Assembly (NCBI RefSeq): GCF_027497195.1
Contig: NZ_CP114905.1
Span: forward strand, 1,674,001 to 1,738,000
Source: Streptomyces sp. WMMC500
GTDB taxonomy: Bacteria; Actinomycetota; Actinomycetes; Streptomycetales; Streptomycetaceae
Direction of reading: 5' to 3'
DNA length: 64,000 nt
In this document: positions 39,222 through 49,065 of the stretch, piece by piece
How the letters are laid out: every line of letters begins with the position of its first letter
Numbering within the stretch: position 1 is the stretch's first letter
Made by a program: the position numbers and the translations under genes
Notes under the pieces: generated by a model
The model's database searches: none
Told to the model about the DNA's origin: nothing
Seen by the model: the letters and a program-made list of their open reading frames with translations, nothing else

Positions 39222-40468
39222 CATCCCTGGACACTCCGCTGAGCAAGACCGCCGACCTGCAGGACGAGCGGCTGTCGACGCCCCGGGGCATCGGCGACAG
39301 CATCCGCGCCGCCGTCCGCCGGACCCGCGACGGCGACCTGGGCATGCTGCCCGTCGTCGCCGGCATCCTGGTCATCTGGACGATCTTCCAGTCGCTGAAC
39401 CAGACGTTCCTGTCCAGCACCAACCTGGTGAACCTGACCTTCGAGATGGTGCCGCTCGGCGTCATCGCGCTGGGCATCGTCTGCGTGCTGCTCGTCGGCC
39501 AGATCGACCTGTCGGTCGGCTCGGTCAGCGGCGTCTCGGCCGCGGCCACCGCCGTCGTCATGGTCAAGCACGAGCAGCCGATGGTGCTGGCCCTCGCCGT
39601 CGCCGTCGCCGGCGGCTGCGTGATCGGCTGGCTCTACGGCCAGATACTCAACCGCTTCGGCGTGCCCAGCTTCGTCGTCACCCTGGGCGGGCTGCTGGCG
39701 TTCCTGGGCGTGCAGTTGTGGCTGCTGCGCGACCAGAACGCCATCAACATCCCGTTCGACTCGCCGCTGGTGAAGTTCGCGCAGGTGTGGTTCGTGCCCG
39801 AGGCGCTGGCGTACGTCTTCGCGGTCGCGGCGGCCGGCGGCTTCCTCGCCGTGGGCTGGGTACGGGCCCGCAGCCGGCGCCGCGCCGGGCTGTCGTCGGC
39901 GTCGATGCAGTGGCTCGGGCTGCAGGCGGGACTGCTGGCCGCGGCGCTGCTGTTCACGGTCTACTACCTGAACCGCACCCGCGGCGTCCCCTGGATGTTC
40001 ATGCTCTTCGTCAGCCTGGTGCTGATGGTGCACTACGTGCTCACCAAGACGAAGTTCGGCCGGTCCCTGTACGCGGTGGGCGGCAACGCGGAGGCAGCGC
40101 GCCGGGCCGGCATCAACGTCCGCGCCGTCTACACCTCCGCGTTCGTCATGTGCTCCGCGCTCGCCGCGACCGGCGGCGTGCTCGCCGCGGCGCGGCTGGC
40201 GGCGGCGAACCAGTCCACCGGCACCGCGGACGTCAACCTCAACGCCATCGCCGCCGCGGTCATCGGCGGCACCAGCCTCTTCGGCGGCCGCGGTTCGGCG
40301 TTCGCCGCGCTGCTGGGCGTGCTGGTCATCCAGTCGATCTCCAGCGGTCTGACGCTGCTCAACCTCGACTCCTCGTACCGCTTCATCATCACGGGCCTGG
40401 TGCTGCTCGTCGCCGTCGCCCTCGACTCCGCGGCCCGCCGCTCGCGACAGGCGCACGGAAGGGGCTGA
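39218..40468 (+). CDS. Sugar ABC transporter permease (xylose/ribose type)
   Basis: A 416-residue membrane protein with about ten helices, of the XylH/RbsC family. GIVCVLLVGQIDLSVGSVSG is the family's N-terminal landmark, and ALAATGGVLAAARLAAANQS with AVIGGTSLFGGRGS near the C-terminus are the conserved coupling region. It starts with GTG 39218 overlapping the ATPase stop (GTGA) and ends four bases before the first FGGY kinase gene. Confidence 0.92.
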   Translation: MTSLDTPLSKTADLQDERLSTPRGIGDSIRAAVRRTRDGDLGMLPVVAGILVIWTIFQSLNQTFLSSTNLVNLTFEMVPLGVIALGIVCVLLVGQIDLSVGSVSGVSAAATAVVMVKHEQPMVLALAVAVAGGCVIGWLYGQILNRFGVPSFVVTLGGLLAFLGVQLWLLRDQNAINIPFDSPLVKFAQVWFVPEALAYVFAVAAAGGFLAVGWVRARSRRRAGLSSASMQWLGLQAGLLAAALLFTVYYLNRTRGVPWMFMLFVSLVLMVHYVLTKTKFGRSLYAVGGNAEAARRAGINVRAVYTSAFVMCSALAATGGVLAAARLAAANQSTGTADVNLNAIAAAVIGGTSLFGGRGSAFAALLGVLVIQSISSGLTLLNLDSSYRFIITGLVLLVAVALDSAARRSRQAHGRG

Positions 40469-40472
40469 CGAC

Positions 40473-42035
40473 ATGGGGGCAGCGGACAGGACCGCGATCG
40501 CGATCGACGCCGGCACCACCGTCGTGAAGGTCGTCGGCTACGGCCCGGACGGTGCGGAGCTGACCATCGCCCGGCGCCCGACCCGGGTGACGCGGCCCCG
40601 GCCGGGCTGGGCCGAGCAGGACATGACGGAGGTGTGGGACGCGGTGGCCTCCGCCGTACGGGAGGTGGCCGCCGCGCTGCCCGAGCCGCCCGCGTTCGTC
40701 GCGGTGACCGGGCAGGGTGACGGGGCCTGGCTGGTCGACGGCGCGGGCCGGCCCACCGGGCCCGCGGTGCTGTGGAACGACGGCCGCGCCGCCGGCGTCG
40801 TCGGCGACTGGGAGAGGGACGGGACCGTCGACGAGGCGTTCCGCATCTGCGGCTCGCGGCTGTCCACGGGCATGCCGAACGCCGTGCTGGCGTGGCTGCG
40901 CACGCACGACCCGGACCGCGTCGACCGCTCCCGGCACCTGCTGACCTGCGGCGGCTGGCTGTTCTACAAGCTCGCTCGACAGCCCGCCATCGATGAGTCG
41001 GAGGCCGCCGCCCCCTTCCTCGACATCGCCGCGCGCACCTGGTCGGACCGCCTCTTCGAGCTGTACGGGGTGGAGTGGGCCCGCGATCTGCTGCCGCCGC
41101 TGCGCGACGACGACCACCGCGTCACCCCGCTCGACGCCGCCGCCGGCGCCGAGACCGGGCTGCCCGAGGGAATCCCCGTGGTGCTCGCGCCGTACGACAT
41201 CTGCGCCACGGCGATCGGCTCCGGGGCGGTCAGCGCGGGCCGCGCGTGCACCATCCTCGGCACCACGCTCTCCACGGAGATCGTCACCGACGCCCCCCCG
41301 GACAACGGTGCCGCCGGCCCGGCCGACGGCGCCGCCGGCGCGCCCGTGGGCATCACCGTCCCGCTCGGCGTCCCCGGCCACTACCTGCGCGCCTTCCCCA
41401 CCATGAGCGGCGGCGACATGCTCGACTGGGGCGCCCGGCTGCTCGGGCTCTCCTCGGCCGCCGAGCTGATGGAGCTGGCCGAGCGCGGGGCGGAGGACAC
41501 CGCCGGAGTGCGGTTCATGCCGTACCTCTCCCCCGCCGGTGAGCGCGCCCCGTTCTTCGACCCGGCCGCCCGCGGCTCGCTGACCGGCCTGTCGCTGGAC
41601 AGCGGCCGGGAGGACGTGGCGCGCGCGGTGGTGGAGGGGGTCACCCTGGCCATCCGCGACTGCCTCGCCGCCTCCCCCGCCGCGCCCGGCCTGCTGACGC
41701 TCAGCGGCGGCGGCACCCGCAGCGCTTTCTGGATGCGGCTGATCTGCGATGTCACGGGCGTGCCCGTGGCGATCCCCGCCGACACCGAGATCGGCGCCCG
41801 CGGCGCGTGGCTGACCGGCGCCGTCGCCACCGGCCGGGAGCCGGACTTCGCGACGGCGGCGGCCCGTCAGGTGCGCATCGCCGCGTCGTACGAACCGGAC
41901 CCCGCCCGCGCCGCCGACGGCCGCTACGCCGCGTTCCTGCGCCTGCGGGAGCTGCACGAGCCGGTGTGGGCGCTGGGCCGCGAGCGGGCGGCCGGCGCGG
42001 ACGGACCCGCGCGCTCCGGTGGAGCCGGCGCATGA
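40473..42035 (+). CDS. FGGY-family carbohydrate kinase 1 (xylulokinase-like)
   Basis: A 520-residue sugar or polyol kinase. AIAIDAGTTVVKVVGYGPDG is the phosphate-binding loop, PGWAEQDMTEVWDAV the usual N-terminal signature, and APYDICATAIGSG holds the catalytic Asp. LSGGGTRSAFWMRLICDVTG near the C-terminus binds adenosine. It should phosphorylate the sugar brought in by the upstream importer. The next gene overlaps its stop and encodes a second kinase of the same family, so the two probably act on different intermediates. Confidence 0.9.
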   Translation: MGAADRTAIAIDAGTTVVKVVGYGPDGAELTIARRPTRVTRPRPGWAEQDMTEVWDAVASAVREVAAALPEPPAFVAVTGQGDGAWLVDGAGRPTGPAVLWNDGRAAGVVGDWERDGTVDEAFRICGSRLSTGMPNAVLAWLRTHDPDRVDRSRHLLTCGGWLFYKLARQPAIDESEAAAPFLDIAARTWSDRLFELYGVEWARDLLPPLRDDDHRVTPLDAAAGAETGLPEGIPVVLAPYDICATAIGSGAVSAGRACTILGTTLSTEIVTDAPPDNGAAGPADGAAGAPVGITVPLGVPGHYLRAFPTMSGGDMLDWGARLLGLSSAAELMELAERGAEDTAGVRFMPYLSPAGERAPFFDPAARGSLTGLSLDSGREDVARAVVEGVTLAIRDCLAASPAAPGLLTLSGGGTRSAFWMRLICDVTGVPVAIPADTEIGARGAWLTGAVATGREPDFATAAARQVRIAASYEPDPARAADGRYAAFLRLRELHEPVWALGRERAAGADGPARSGGAGA

Positions 42036-43573
42036 CCGACCCGGCTCCGGACGCCTGGCTCGGCATCGACCTCGGCACCCAGGGCGTCCGCGCGGTGGCC
42101 GCCGACTCCGCGGGGCGGTTGCTCGGCGCGGGGACGGCCCCGCTGACCAGCGACCGGCGGGGCGAGCGCCACGAGCAGGATCCTGCCGAGTGGTGGCGCG
42201 CGGTCTGCGCCGCGGTCGGGCAGGCCCGCGCCGCGGGCGCCGACCCGCGCCGGATCCGCGCCGTGGCCGTCGACGCCACCTCCGGCACCGTCACCCTGAC
42301 CGACCGGCACGGGCAGGCCGTCACCCCCGCGCTGATGTACGACGACGGGCGCGCCGCCGCCGAGGCCGTGCGGGTCAACGAGGCCGGCGAGGCGCAGTGG
42401 GCCCGGGCCGGCTACCGGCGGATGCAGCGCTCCTGGGGGCTGCCGAAGCTGCGCTGGCTGCTCGACCGGCATCCGCGGGCCGCCGCGGACGGCTGGCGGC
42501 TGGCCCACCAGAGCGACGTGGTCAACCGCCGGCTCGTCGGCCACGACGTACCGGCCGACACCAGCAACGCGCTCAAGACCGGCGCCGACGCCGCCACCGT
42601 GACCTGGCCCGAGAAGGTCTTCGCCGACCTCGGCGTCCCCGCCGAGGTGCTGCCGCCACTGGTGCCGCCCGGCACCGTACTCGGAGAGGTCTCGGCCGCG
42701 GCGGCCGAGGAGACCGGCCTGCGCGCGGGCACCGCGGTGGTCGCCGGGATGACCGACGGCTGCGCTGCCCAACTGGGCTCCGGGGCCACGGCGGTGGGGA
42801 GCTGGAACTCCGTCATGGGCACCACGCTGGTGCTCAAGGGCGTGACCGCCGGGCTCGTCCACGACCCGGCGGGCGTCATGTACTCGCACCGCTCGCCCGC
42901 GGGCACCTGGCTGCCGGGCGGCGCGTCGAGCGTCGGGGCGGGGCTGGTGGCGCGGGAGTTCGCCGGTGCCGACCTGGACCGGCTGACGGCCGAGGCGGCG
43001 GAGCTGCTGCCGACCGGGCTGCTGCGCTATCCGCTGGTCTCGCCCGGGGAGCGGTTCCCGTTCGTCGCCCCGGACGCGACCGCGTTCCGCAGCCGCGAAC
43101 CGGCGGGCCGCGCCGAGGACTTCGCGGCACTGCTGCAGGGGGCCGCGTACGTCGAGCGGCTCTGCTTCGACTACGCCGACCTGCTCGGCGCGCCCGCCAC
43201 CGGGGCCGTCGTCCTCACCGGCGGCGCGACCCGCAACCCGGTGTGGAACCAGCTCCGCGCCGACGTCCTGCGCCGCCCGGTGACGCTGCCGCGCCACGCG
43301 CAGCCGGCGCTCGGCATGTCCGTCCTGGCAGCCGCGGCCCTCGACGGCGAGGGCACCGGCGAGAGCACCGGCGGGGGCGCGAGCACCGGCGCGGGCGGCG
43401 CCCTGGACCGCGCCGCCGCCGCGATGGTCCGGGCCGACCGCACCGTCGAGCCCCGCGACCCGTACAGAGCCGCCCACGACGAGGGCTACGTCCGGCTCGT
43501 CGACCTGCTGGCCCGGCGCGGCTGGCTGCCCGAGGTCGTCGCGGCCCACGCACGAGAGAGGACCGCGTCTTGA
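42032..43573 (+). CDS. FGGY-family carbohydrate kinase 2
   Basis: A 513-residue second kinase, only distantly similar to the first. WLGIDLGTQGVRAVAADSAG is the phosphate loop, VAGMTDGCAAQLGSG carries the catalytic Asp, and VVLTGGATRNPVWNQLRADV is the adenosine block. VDATSGTVTLTDRHG resembles the branch acting on polyols and rare sugars rather than glycerol kinase. A Gly/Ser/Thr-rich insertion (about residues 440-460) is low complexity. It starts in an ATGA overlap and its stop overlaps the next gene's TTG. Confidence 0.9.
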   Translation: MTDPAPDAWLGIDLGTQGVRAVAADSAGRLLGAGTAPLTSDRRGERHEQDPAEWWRAVCAAVGQARAAGADPRRIRAVAVDATSGTVTLTDRHGQAVTPALMYDDGRAAAEAVRVNEAGEAQWARAGYRRMQRSWGLPKLRWLLDRHPRAAADGWRLAHQSDVVNRRLVGHDVPADTSNALKTGADAATVTWPEKVFADLGVPAEVLPPLVPPGTVLGEVSAAAAEETGLRAGTAVVAGMTDGCAAQLGSGATAVGSWNSVMGTTLVLKGVTAGLVHDPAGVMYSHRSPAGTWLPGGASSVGAGLVAREFAGADLDRLTAEAAELLPTGLLRYPLVSPGERFPFVAPDATAFRSREPAGRAEDFAALLQGAAYVERLCFDYADLLGAPATGAVVLTGGATRNPVWNQLRADVLRRPVTLPRHAQPALGMSVLAAAALDGEGTGESTGGGASTGAGGALDRAAAAMVRADRTVEPRDPYRAAHDEGYVRLVDLLARRGWLPEVVAAHARERTAS

Positions 43574-44226
43574 GCCTCAACGTCATCTTCGTCCGGCACG
43601 GGGAGAGCGTCTGGCACGGCGAGAACCGCTACGCCGGCGCCACGGACATCGACCTCACCGACCACGGCCGCGACCAGGCCGCAGCCCTCGCCGACTGGGC
43701 GGGGCAGGCGGGTCTCACGGCCGTGTGGTCCTCCCCCATGCTGCGCTGCCGGCAGACGGCGGCGGACAGCGCGGCCCGCGCCGGGCTGCCGCTGCACCTC
43801 GACCCGCGGCTGCGCGAGCTGGACTTCGGCGTCGCGGAGGGGCTGACCCGCGCGGAGATGCGCGAGCGGATGCCCGAGGCGGTGGCGTCCTTCGAGGCCG
43901 ACCCGGTGGCCGGCCACTTCCCCGGCGGGGAGGATCCGGCGGCGGCCGTCGAGCGGTACGCCGACTTCCTCACCGACCTGCGCGCGGAGCACGACGGGGG
44001 CGGCAAGGCCCGCGACGGCGAGGGGGGCGACGGCCGGATACTCGTGGTCGCCCACTCCACCGCCATCCGGCTCACCCTGTGCCGGCTGCTCGACCTGCCG
44101 CTGCGCGACTACCGCCGCCGGTTCCCCCACCTGGCCAACTGCGCACTCAACGAGCTGGTCCTCGGCGACGGCACCCCCTCGCTGCTGACGCTGAACCGCC
44201 CCGTGACCCCCGGAGTCCCCGCGTGA
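43570..44226 (+). CDS. Histidine phosphatase (phosphoglycerate-mutase-like)
   Basis: A 218-residue member of the histidine phosphatase family. FVRHGESVWHGENRYAGATD holds the catalytic His, LRELDFGVAEGLTRAEM the conserved acid, and ILVVAHSTAIRL the second His. Size and sequence fit a phosphatase on a small phosphorylated sugar rather than a glycolytic mutase. It starts with TTG 43570, overlapping the kinase stop, behind AGAGAGGA. Its position after two kinases suggests removal of phosphate from an intermediate or overflow product. Confidence 0.87.
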   Translation: MSLNVIFVRHGESVWHGENRYAGATDIDLTDHGRDQAAALADWAGQAGLTAVWSSPMLRCRQTAADSAARAGLPLHLDPRLRELDFGVAEGLTRAEMRERMPEAVASFEADPVAGHFPGGEDPAAAVERYADFLTDLRAEHDGGGKARDGEGGDGRILVVAHSTAIRLTLCRLLDLPLRDYRRRFPHLANCALNELVLGDGTPSLLTLNRPVTPGVPA

Positions 44227-45251
44227 CCACCATCCTCGCCGCCGGCGACCACTTCGTCCGCAACGACCTGCTCCGCGACGGCCTCCGCCCGGTCGCGCCC
44301 GACGCCGAGATCCGCGAGCTGACCCTGCCCTGGCCCGTCGAGCCGTTCGGGCCGGTGGCCGAGGTCCGGGAGGCGTCGGGGACGGAGGACCAGCTCATCG
44401 AGGCGCTGGACGGCGTCGAGGTGTGCGTCACGCAGATGGCTCCGCTGACCGAGCGCATCCTCGCCGCCAGCCCCGCCCTGCGGCTCTTCTGCGTCAGCCG
44501 CGGCGGCCCCGTCAACGCCAACCTGGACGCCGCCACCCGCCACGGCGTCGCCGTCACCTACGCCCCTGGCCGCAACGCGACGGCCACCGCCGAGCACACG
44601 GTGGCCCTGATGCTGGCCGCCGCGCGCCGGATCCCCGCCACCCACGCGGACCTGGCGGCCGGCACCTGGCGCGGCGACTACTACCGCTACGAGGCCGTCG
44701 GCCCGGAGCTGGCGGGCAGCACCGTCGGCATCGTCGGCTACGGCGCCATCGGCTCCCGCGTGGCCCGTATCGCCCGCGGCTTCGGCGCCCGCGTGCTCGT
44801 CGCCGATCCCTTCGCCGACGCGGCGGCCGTCGCGCCGGACGAACTGGTCGGGCTGCCCGAGCTGATGAATCGTTCCGCCTTCGTCACCGTGCACGCCCGC
44901 GCCACCCCGCAGACCGAGGGGCTGATCTCCCGCGAGCTCATCGGTCTCATGCCCGCCGGCGGCGTCCTCGTCAACTGTGCCCGCGGCTCCCTCGTCGACT
45001 ACGACGCGGTCTGCGACGCCCTCGACGAAGGCCGGCTCTTCGGCGCCGCGTTCGACGTGTTCCCCGTCGAACCGCTGCCCGCAGACTCGCGACTGCCCCG
45101 CACCCCGGGCGTCGTGATGACCCCCCATCTGGCCGGCGCCAGCCGCCAGACCGCGCACAACGCGGTCGGCATGGTGGCCGCCGAGGTCGGCCACCACCTG
45201 GCCGGCCGCCCCCTGGTCCACTGCGCGAATCCGGAAGTGCGTAACCGATGA
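44223..45251 (+). CDS. D-isomer-specific 2-hydroxyacid dehydrogenase family protein
   Basis: A 342-residue NAD(P)-dependent oxidoreductase. VGIVGYGAIGSRVARIARGF is the Rossmann loop, with Asp (VADPFAD) at the end of the second strand, favouring NAD. The catalytic residues are Arg in NCARGSLVD, Glu in the ELISRELIG to DVFPVEP region, and His in MTPHLAGAS. It starts with GTG 44223 in a GTGA overlap. In this operon it would oxidise or reduce a hydroxy acid derived from the sugar, for example a phosphorylated aldonic acid. The true substrate is unknown. Confidence 0.88.
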   Translation: MTTILAAGDHFVRNDLLRDGLRPVAPDAEIRELTLPWPVEPFGPVAEVREASGTEDQLIEALDGVEVCVTQMAPLTERILAASPALRLFCVSRGGPVNANLDAATRHGVAVTYAPGRNATATAEHTVALMLAAARRIPATHADLAAGTWRGDYYRYEAVGPELAGSTVGIVGYGAIGSRVARIARGFGARVLVADPFADAAAVAPDELVGLPELMNRSAFVTVHARATPQTEGLISRELIGLMPAGGVLVNCARGSLVDYDAVCDALDEGRLFGAAFDVFPVEPLPADSRLPRTPGVVMTPHLAGASRQTAHNAVGMVAAEVGHHLAGRPLVHCANPEVRNR

Positions 45252-45271
45252 ACACGTGGAAAGGAACCCGC

Positions 45272-46465
45272 ATGCGCGGCAAGTTCCGTACGGCCCGAGC
45301 GGCCGTCGTCGCCGGCATAGCCGTCCCCGCCCTCCTCCTCACCGCCGCCCCGGCAGGCTTCGCAGCCGCGACCGTACCCGCCGAGGGCACCCCCGTATCG
45401 ATGCCCCGCCCGCCGAAGCTGCCCACCCACATCGAGGGCGGGGCGTGGCCGACGAGCCACGTCCAGGGCGTGACCGTCGACACCCGACGCGGTTACGTCT
45501 ACTGGTCGTTCACGCAGATGCTGGTCAAGACCGACCTCGAAGGGAACGTGATCGGCACCGTCGAGGGCCTCACCGGCCACCTCGGCGACATCGACCTCAA
45601 CGCCCGCGACGGCCGCGTCTACGGGTCCCTCGAATACAAGGCCGAGGAGGCGTTCTACATCGCCGTCTTCGACGTGGACGAGATCGACCGGGTCGGCATG
45701 AACGCCGAGACCGACGGCGTGATGACCGCCGTCCACCTCGACGAGGTCGTCCGGGACTTCACCGCCGACATGAACGGCGACGGCGTCTTCGACGGCGACA
45801 CCGCGGACACCCCCGACCACCGCTACGGCTGCAGCGGCATCGACGGCGTCTCCTTCGGCCCGGAGTTCGGCAAGCGCGGCGGGACGCAGAAGCTGATGGT
45901 CGCCTACGGCGTGTACGCGAACACCGAGCGCACGGACAACGACCACCAGGTGGTCCTGGAGTACGACGTGCGCGACTGGCGCCGCTACGAGCGCCCGCTG
46001 TCGCAGGCCGACCCGCACCGCAGCGGCCCGAAGCGGTACGGCGGCAAGTACTTCGCGTACACCGGGAACACCACCTACGGCGTGCAGAACCTCCAGTACG
46101 ACCCCTACACCCGCAACTGGATCATGGCGGTCTACGACGGGGTCAAGGAGGGCTTCCCGAACTACTCGTTCTTCACCGTGGACGGTGCGAAGAAGCCGGT
46201 GCGCGGCGAGATCAGGGGCCAGGCCGAGCCCGAGAAGGGCGAGCTGCTGACCCTGCGCGACGCGGGCCTGAACGACCCGGCGACGGGCGTGCGCGGCTGG
46301 GAGTTCCACGGCAACTACGGCATCGACGCGCTGGGCGACGGCCGCTACTACGTCGCCGAGGGCCGGGCCGTGGACGACGGCGGCGTGCGCAAGCAGGAGG
46401 GTGAGGCCTACCTCTACCGCTGGACCGGCGAGACCCCGACCCCGTTCGAGCGCGTCGAGGACTGA
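45272..46465 (+). CDS. Secreted protein of unknown function ending the sugar operon
   Basis: A protein of about 397 residues with a signal peptide (MRGKFRTARAAVVAGIAVPA, cut near FAAA). I do not recognise a named domain. The mature part has repeated beta patterns: VTVDTRRGYVYWSFTQMLVK, then TDLEGNVIGTVEGLTGH, then DIDLNARDGRVYGSLEYKAE. These suggest a beta-propeller, and DMNGDGVFDGDTADTPD could bind calcium. ATG 45272 has GGAAAGGAA seven bases upstream; ATG 45248, which overlaps the dehydrogenase stop, is the alternative. As the last operon gene it may act on the sugar polymer or conjugate outside the cell. Confidence 0.75.
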   Translation: MRGKFRTARAAVVAGIAVPALLLTAAPAGFAAATVPAEGTPVSMPRPPKLPTHIEGGAWPTSHVQGVTVDTRRGYVYWSFTQMLVKTDLEGNVIGTVEGLTGHLGDIDLNARDGRVYGSLEYKAEEAFYIAVFDVDEIDRVGMNAETDGVMTAVHLDEVVRDFTADMNGDGVFDGDTADTPDHRYGCSGIDGVSFGPEFGKRGGTQKLMVAYGVYANTERTDNDHQVVLEYDVRDWRRYERPLSQADPHRSGPKRYGGKYFAYTGNTTYGVQNLQYDPYTRNWIMAVYDGVKEGFPNYSFFTVDGAKKPVRGEIRGQAEPEKGELLTLRDAGLNDPATGVRGWEFHGNYGIDALGDGRYYVAEGRAVDDGGVRKQEGEAYLYRWTGETPTPFERVED

Positions 46466-46531
46466 CGCGGGGCGCTCGCACGCTTCCCGGGCCCGCATGT
46501 ATCGGGGGCGGGTCCGGGAGGCCCCGGGCCG

Positions 46532-46951
46532 TTACCGGCCGGCGGACTCGCCGGCGGGCAGCAGCCGCAGGGAGACGGAGTTGATGCAGTAGCGCTGGTC
46601 GGTCGGCGTCGGGTAGCCCTCGCCGGTGAAGACGTGGCCCAGGTGGGAGCCGCAGCGGGCGCAGCGCACCTCGGTACGGACCATGCCCAGCGAGCGGTCC
46701 TCGATCAGCTCGACGGCCTCGCTCTGCGCCGGGTCGTAGAAGCTCGGCCAGCCGCAGTGGCTCTCGAACTTCTCCGTGGAGCGGAAGAGCTCCGCGCCGC
46801 AGGCGCGGCACTCGTAGACGCCCTCGGCCTTGGTGTCGGTGTACTCGCCGGTGAAGGCGGGCTCGGTGCCCGCCTGCCGCAGGACGCGGTACTCCTCGGG
46901 CGACAGCTCCGCGCGCCACTGCTCGTCCGGCTTGTCGACCTCGTATGTCAT
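46532..46951 (-). CDS. msrB: Peptide-methionine (R)-S-oxide reductase
   Basis: A 139-residue MsrB that repairs methionine-R-sulfoxide in proteins. Two CxxC pairs (ECRACG and RCARCG) bind zinc. GWPSFYDP is the substrate pocket, GSHLGHVFTGEG the family block, and RYCINSVSLRL contains the catalytic Cys. A resolving Cys near the N-terminal part is not obvious, so it may use thioredoxin through another route. The start ATG 46951 follows GGAGGG and lies one base after the end of the murC gene's stop codon region, so it is probably transcribed with murC. Confidence 0.94.
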   Translation of the reverse strand: MTYEVDKPDEQWRAELSPEEYRVLRQAGTEPAFTGEYTDTKAEGVYECRACGAELFRSTEKFESHCGWPSFYDPAQSEAVELIEDRSLGMVRTEVRCARCGSHLGHVFTGEGYPTPTDQRYCINSVSLRLLPAGESAGR

Positions 46952-46952
46952 C

Positions 46953-48362
<1,410 letters not shown>

Positions 48363-48491
48363 GTGGTGCGCTCCTTGGGCTCGGGTGGGACGCGACGATT
48401 CTCGCACCCCGCGCCGACATTCCGGGGGCGGGCCGGGCCGGGGCCGCAAGCCGGGCCGGGCGAACCGGGGCGCCCCCGGCCCGGGGGCGGG

Positions 48492-48959
48492 TCAGCCGTC
48501 GTGCGCGAAGAGCTTCAGCACCGGCACGCCGACCTTGTGCCGGGCCCGGGAGGCCCAGTCGCGGTGGAAGAACTCCTCCACCAGGTGCGGCGCGGTGAGC
48601 ACGATGACCTCGTCGGCGTGCGTCTGCTCGACGACGGACTGGAGCAGGTCCAGGGGGTGCCGGTCGACGATCTCCCCGACCGCCTCGGCGCCCTTCTCGC
48701 GCAGCGCCTTCAGGGAGTGCTCCAGCGACAGCTTGGCGGTGGGCAGCGCCTCGTGCCCCTCCGGCTCCTCCGACTCGCGGACCGCGTCCTCCAGCTCTCC
48801 GAGGGCTACGTCGTCGAGCGCCCGCAACAGCACTCCCTGGTCTCCGCGGGGTTGCAGCAGCACGACGAAGCTGACGGGCTCCTGACCGTGGAGCGTGGTG
48901 ACCATCTCCACATCCACGGGTGCGAGCGGCTTCTCGATCATCAGGACGGTGGTGAACAC
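48492..48959 (-). CDS. Conserved actinobacterial protein sometimes labelled indole-3-glycerol phosphate synthase
   Basis: A 155-residue soluble protein starting at GTG 48959 (VFTTVLMIEKPLAPVDVEMV). Streptomyces relatives are often labelled indole-3-glycerol phosphate synthase, but the sequence has no TIM barrel and none of that enzyme's motifs. VVLLQPRGDQGVLLRALDDV and HADEVIVLTAPHLVEEFFHR rather suggest a small alpha/beta fold related to universal stress or nucleotide-binding proteins. No ATP loop of the G-x2-G-x9-G(S/T) type is clear. It is divergent from nothing and lies upstream of murC on the same strand, with 129 bases between. Confidence 0.8.
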   Translation of the reverse strand: MFTTVLMIEKPLAPVDVEMVTTLHGQEPVSFVVLLQPRGDQGVLLRALDDVALGELEDAVRESEEPEGHEALPTAKLSLEHSLKALREKGAEAVGEIVDRHPLDLLQSVVEQTHADEVIVLTAPHLVEEFFHRDWASRARHKVGVPVLKLFAHDG

Positions 48960-49040
48960 GATGAACGCCCTTCTTCCGCACAGGCACACAGACCACGTCA
49001 GAAACGATCCTGCCGACTTAGTCTGCCCCAGCACGGCTAA

Positions 49041-49059
49041 GCGGAACGCGATATTCCGC
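49041..49059. promoter_or_regulatory. Inverted repeat GCGGAA-n7-TTCCGC
   Basis: GCGGAA (49041-49046) and TTCCGC (49054-49059) flank seven bases. The site lies 82 bases upstream of the GTG of the 48492-48959 gene and just after the end of the pyrimidine reductase gene. It may be an operator of the former or a weak terminator of the latter. Confidence 0.3.
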
Positions 49060-49065
49060 AGATTG

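Noticed and set aside
48492..48959. Indole-3-glycerol phosphate synthase annotation for this gene
   Set aside because: At 155 residues, with none of the TIM-barrel motifs of that enzyme, the name is not supported.
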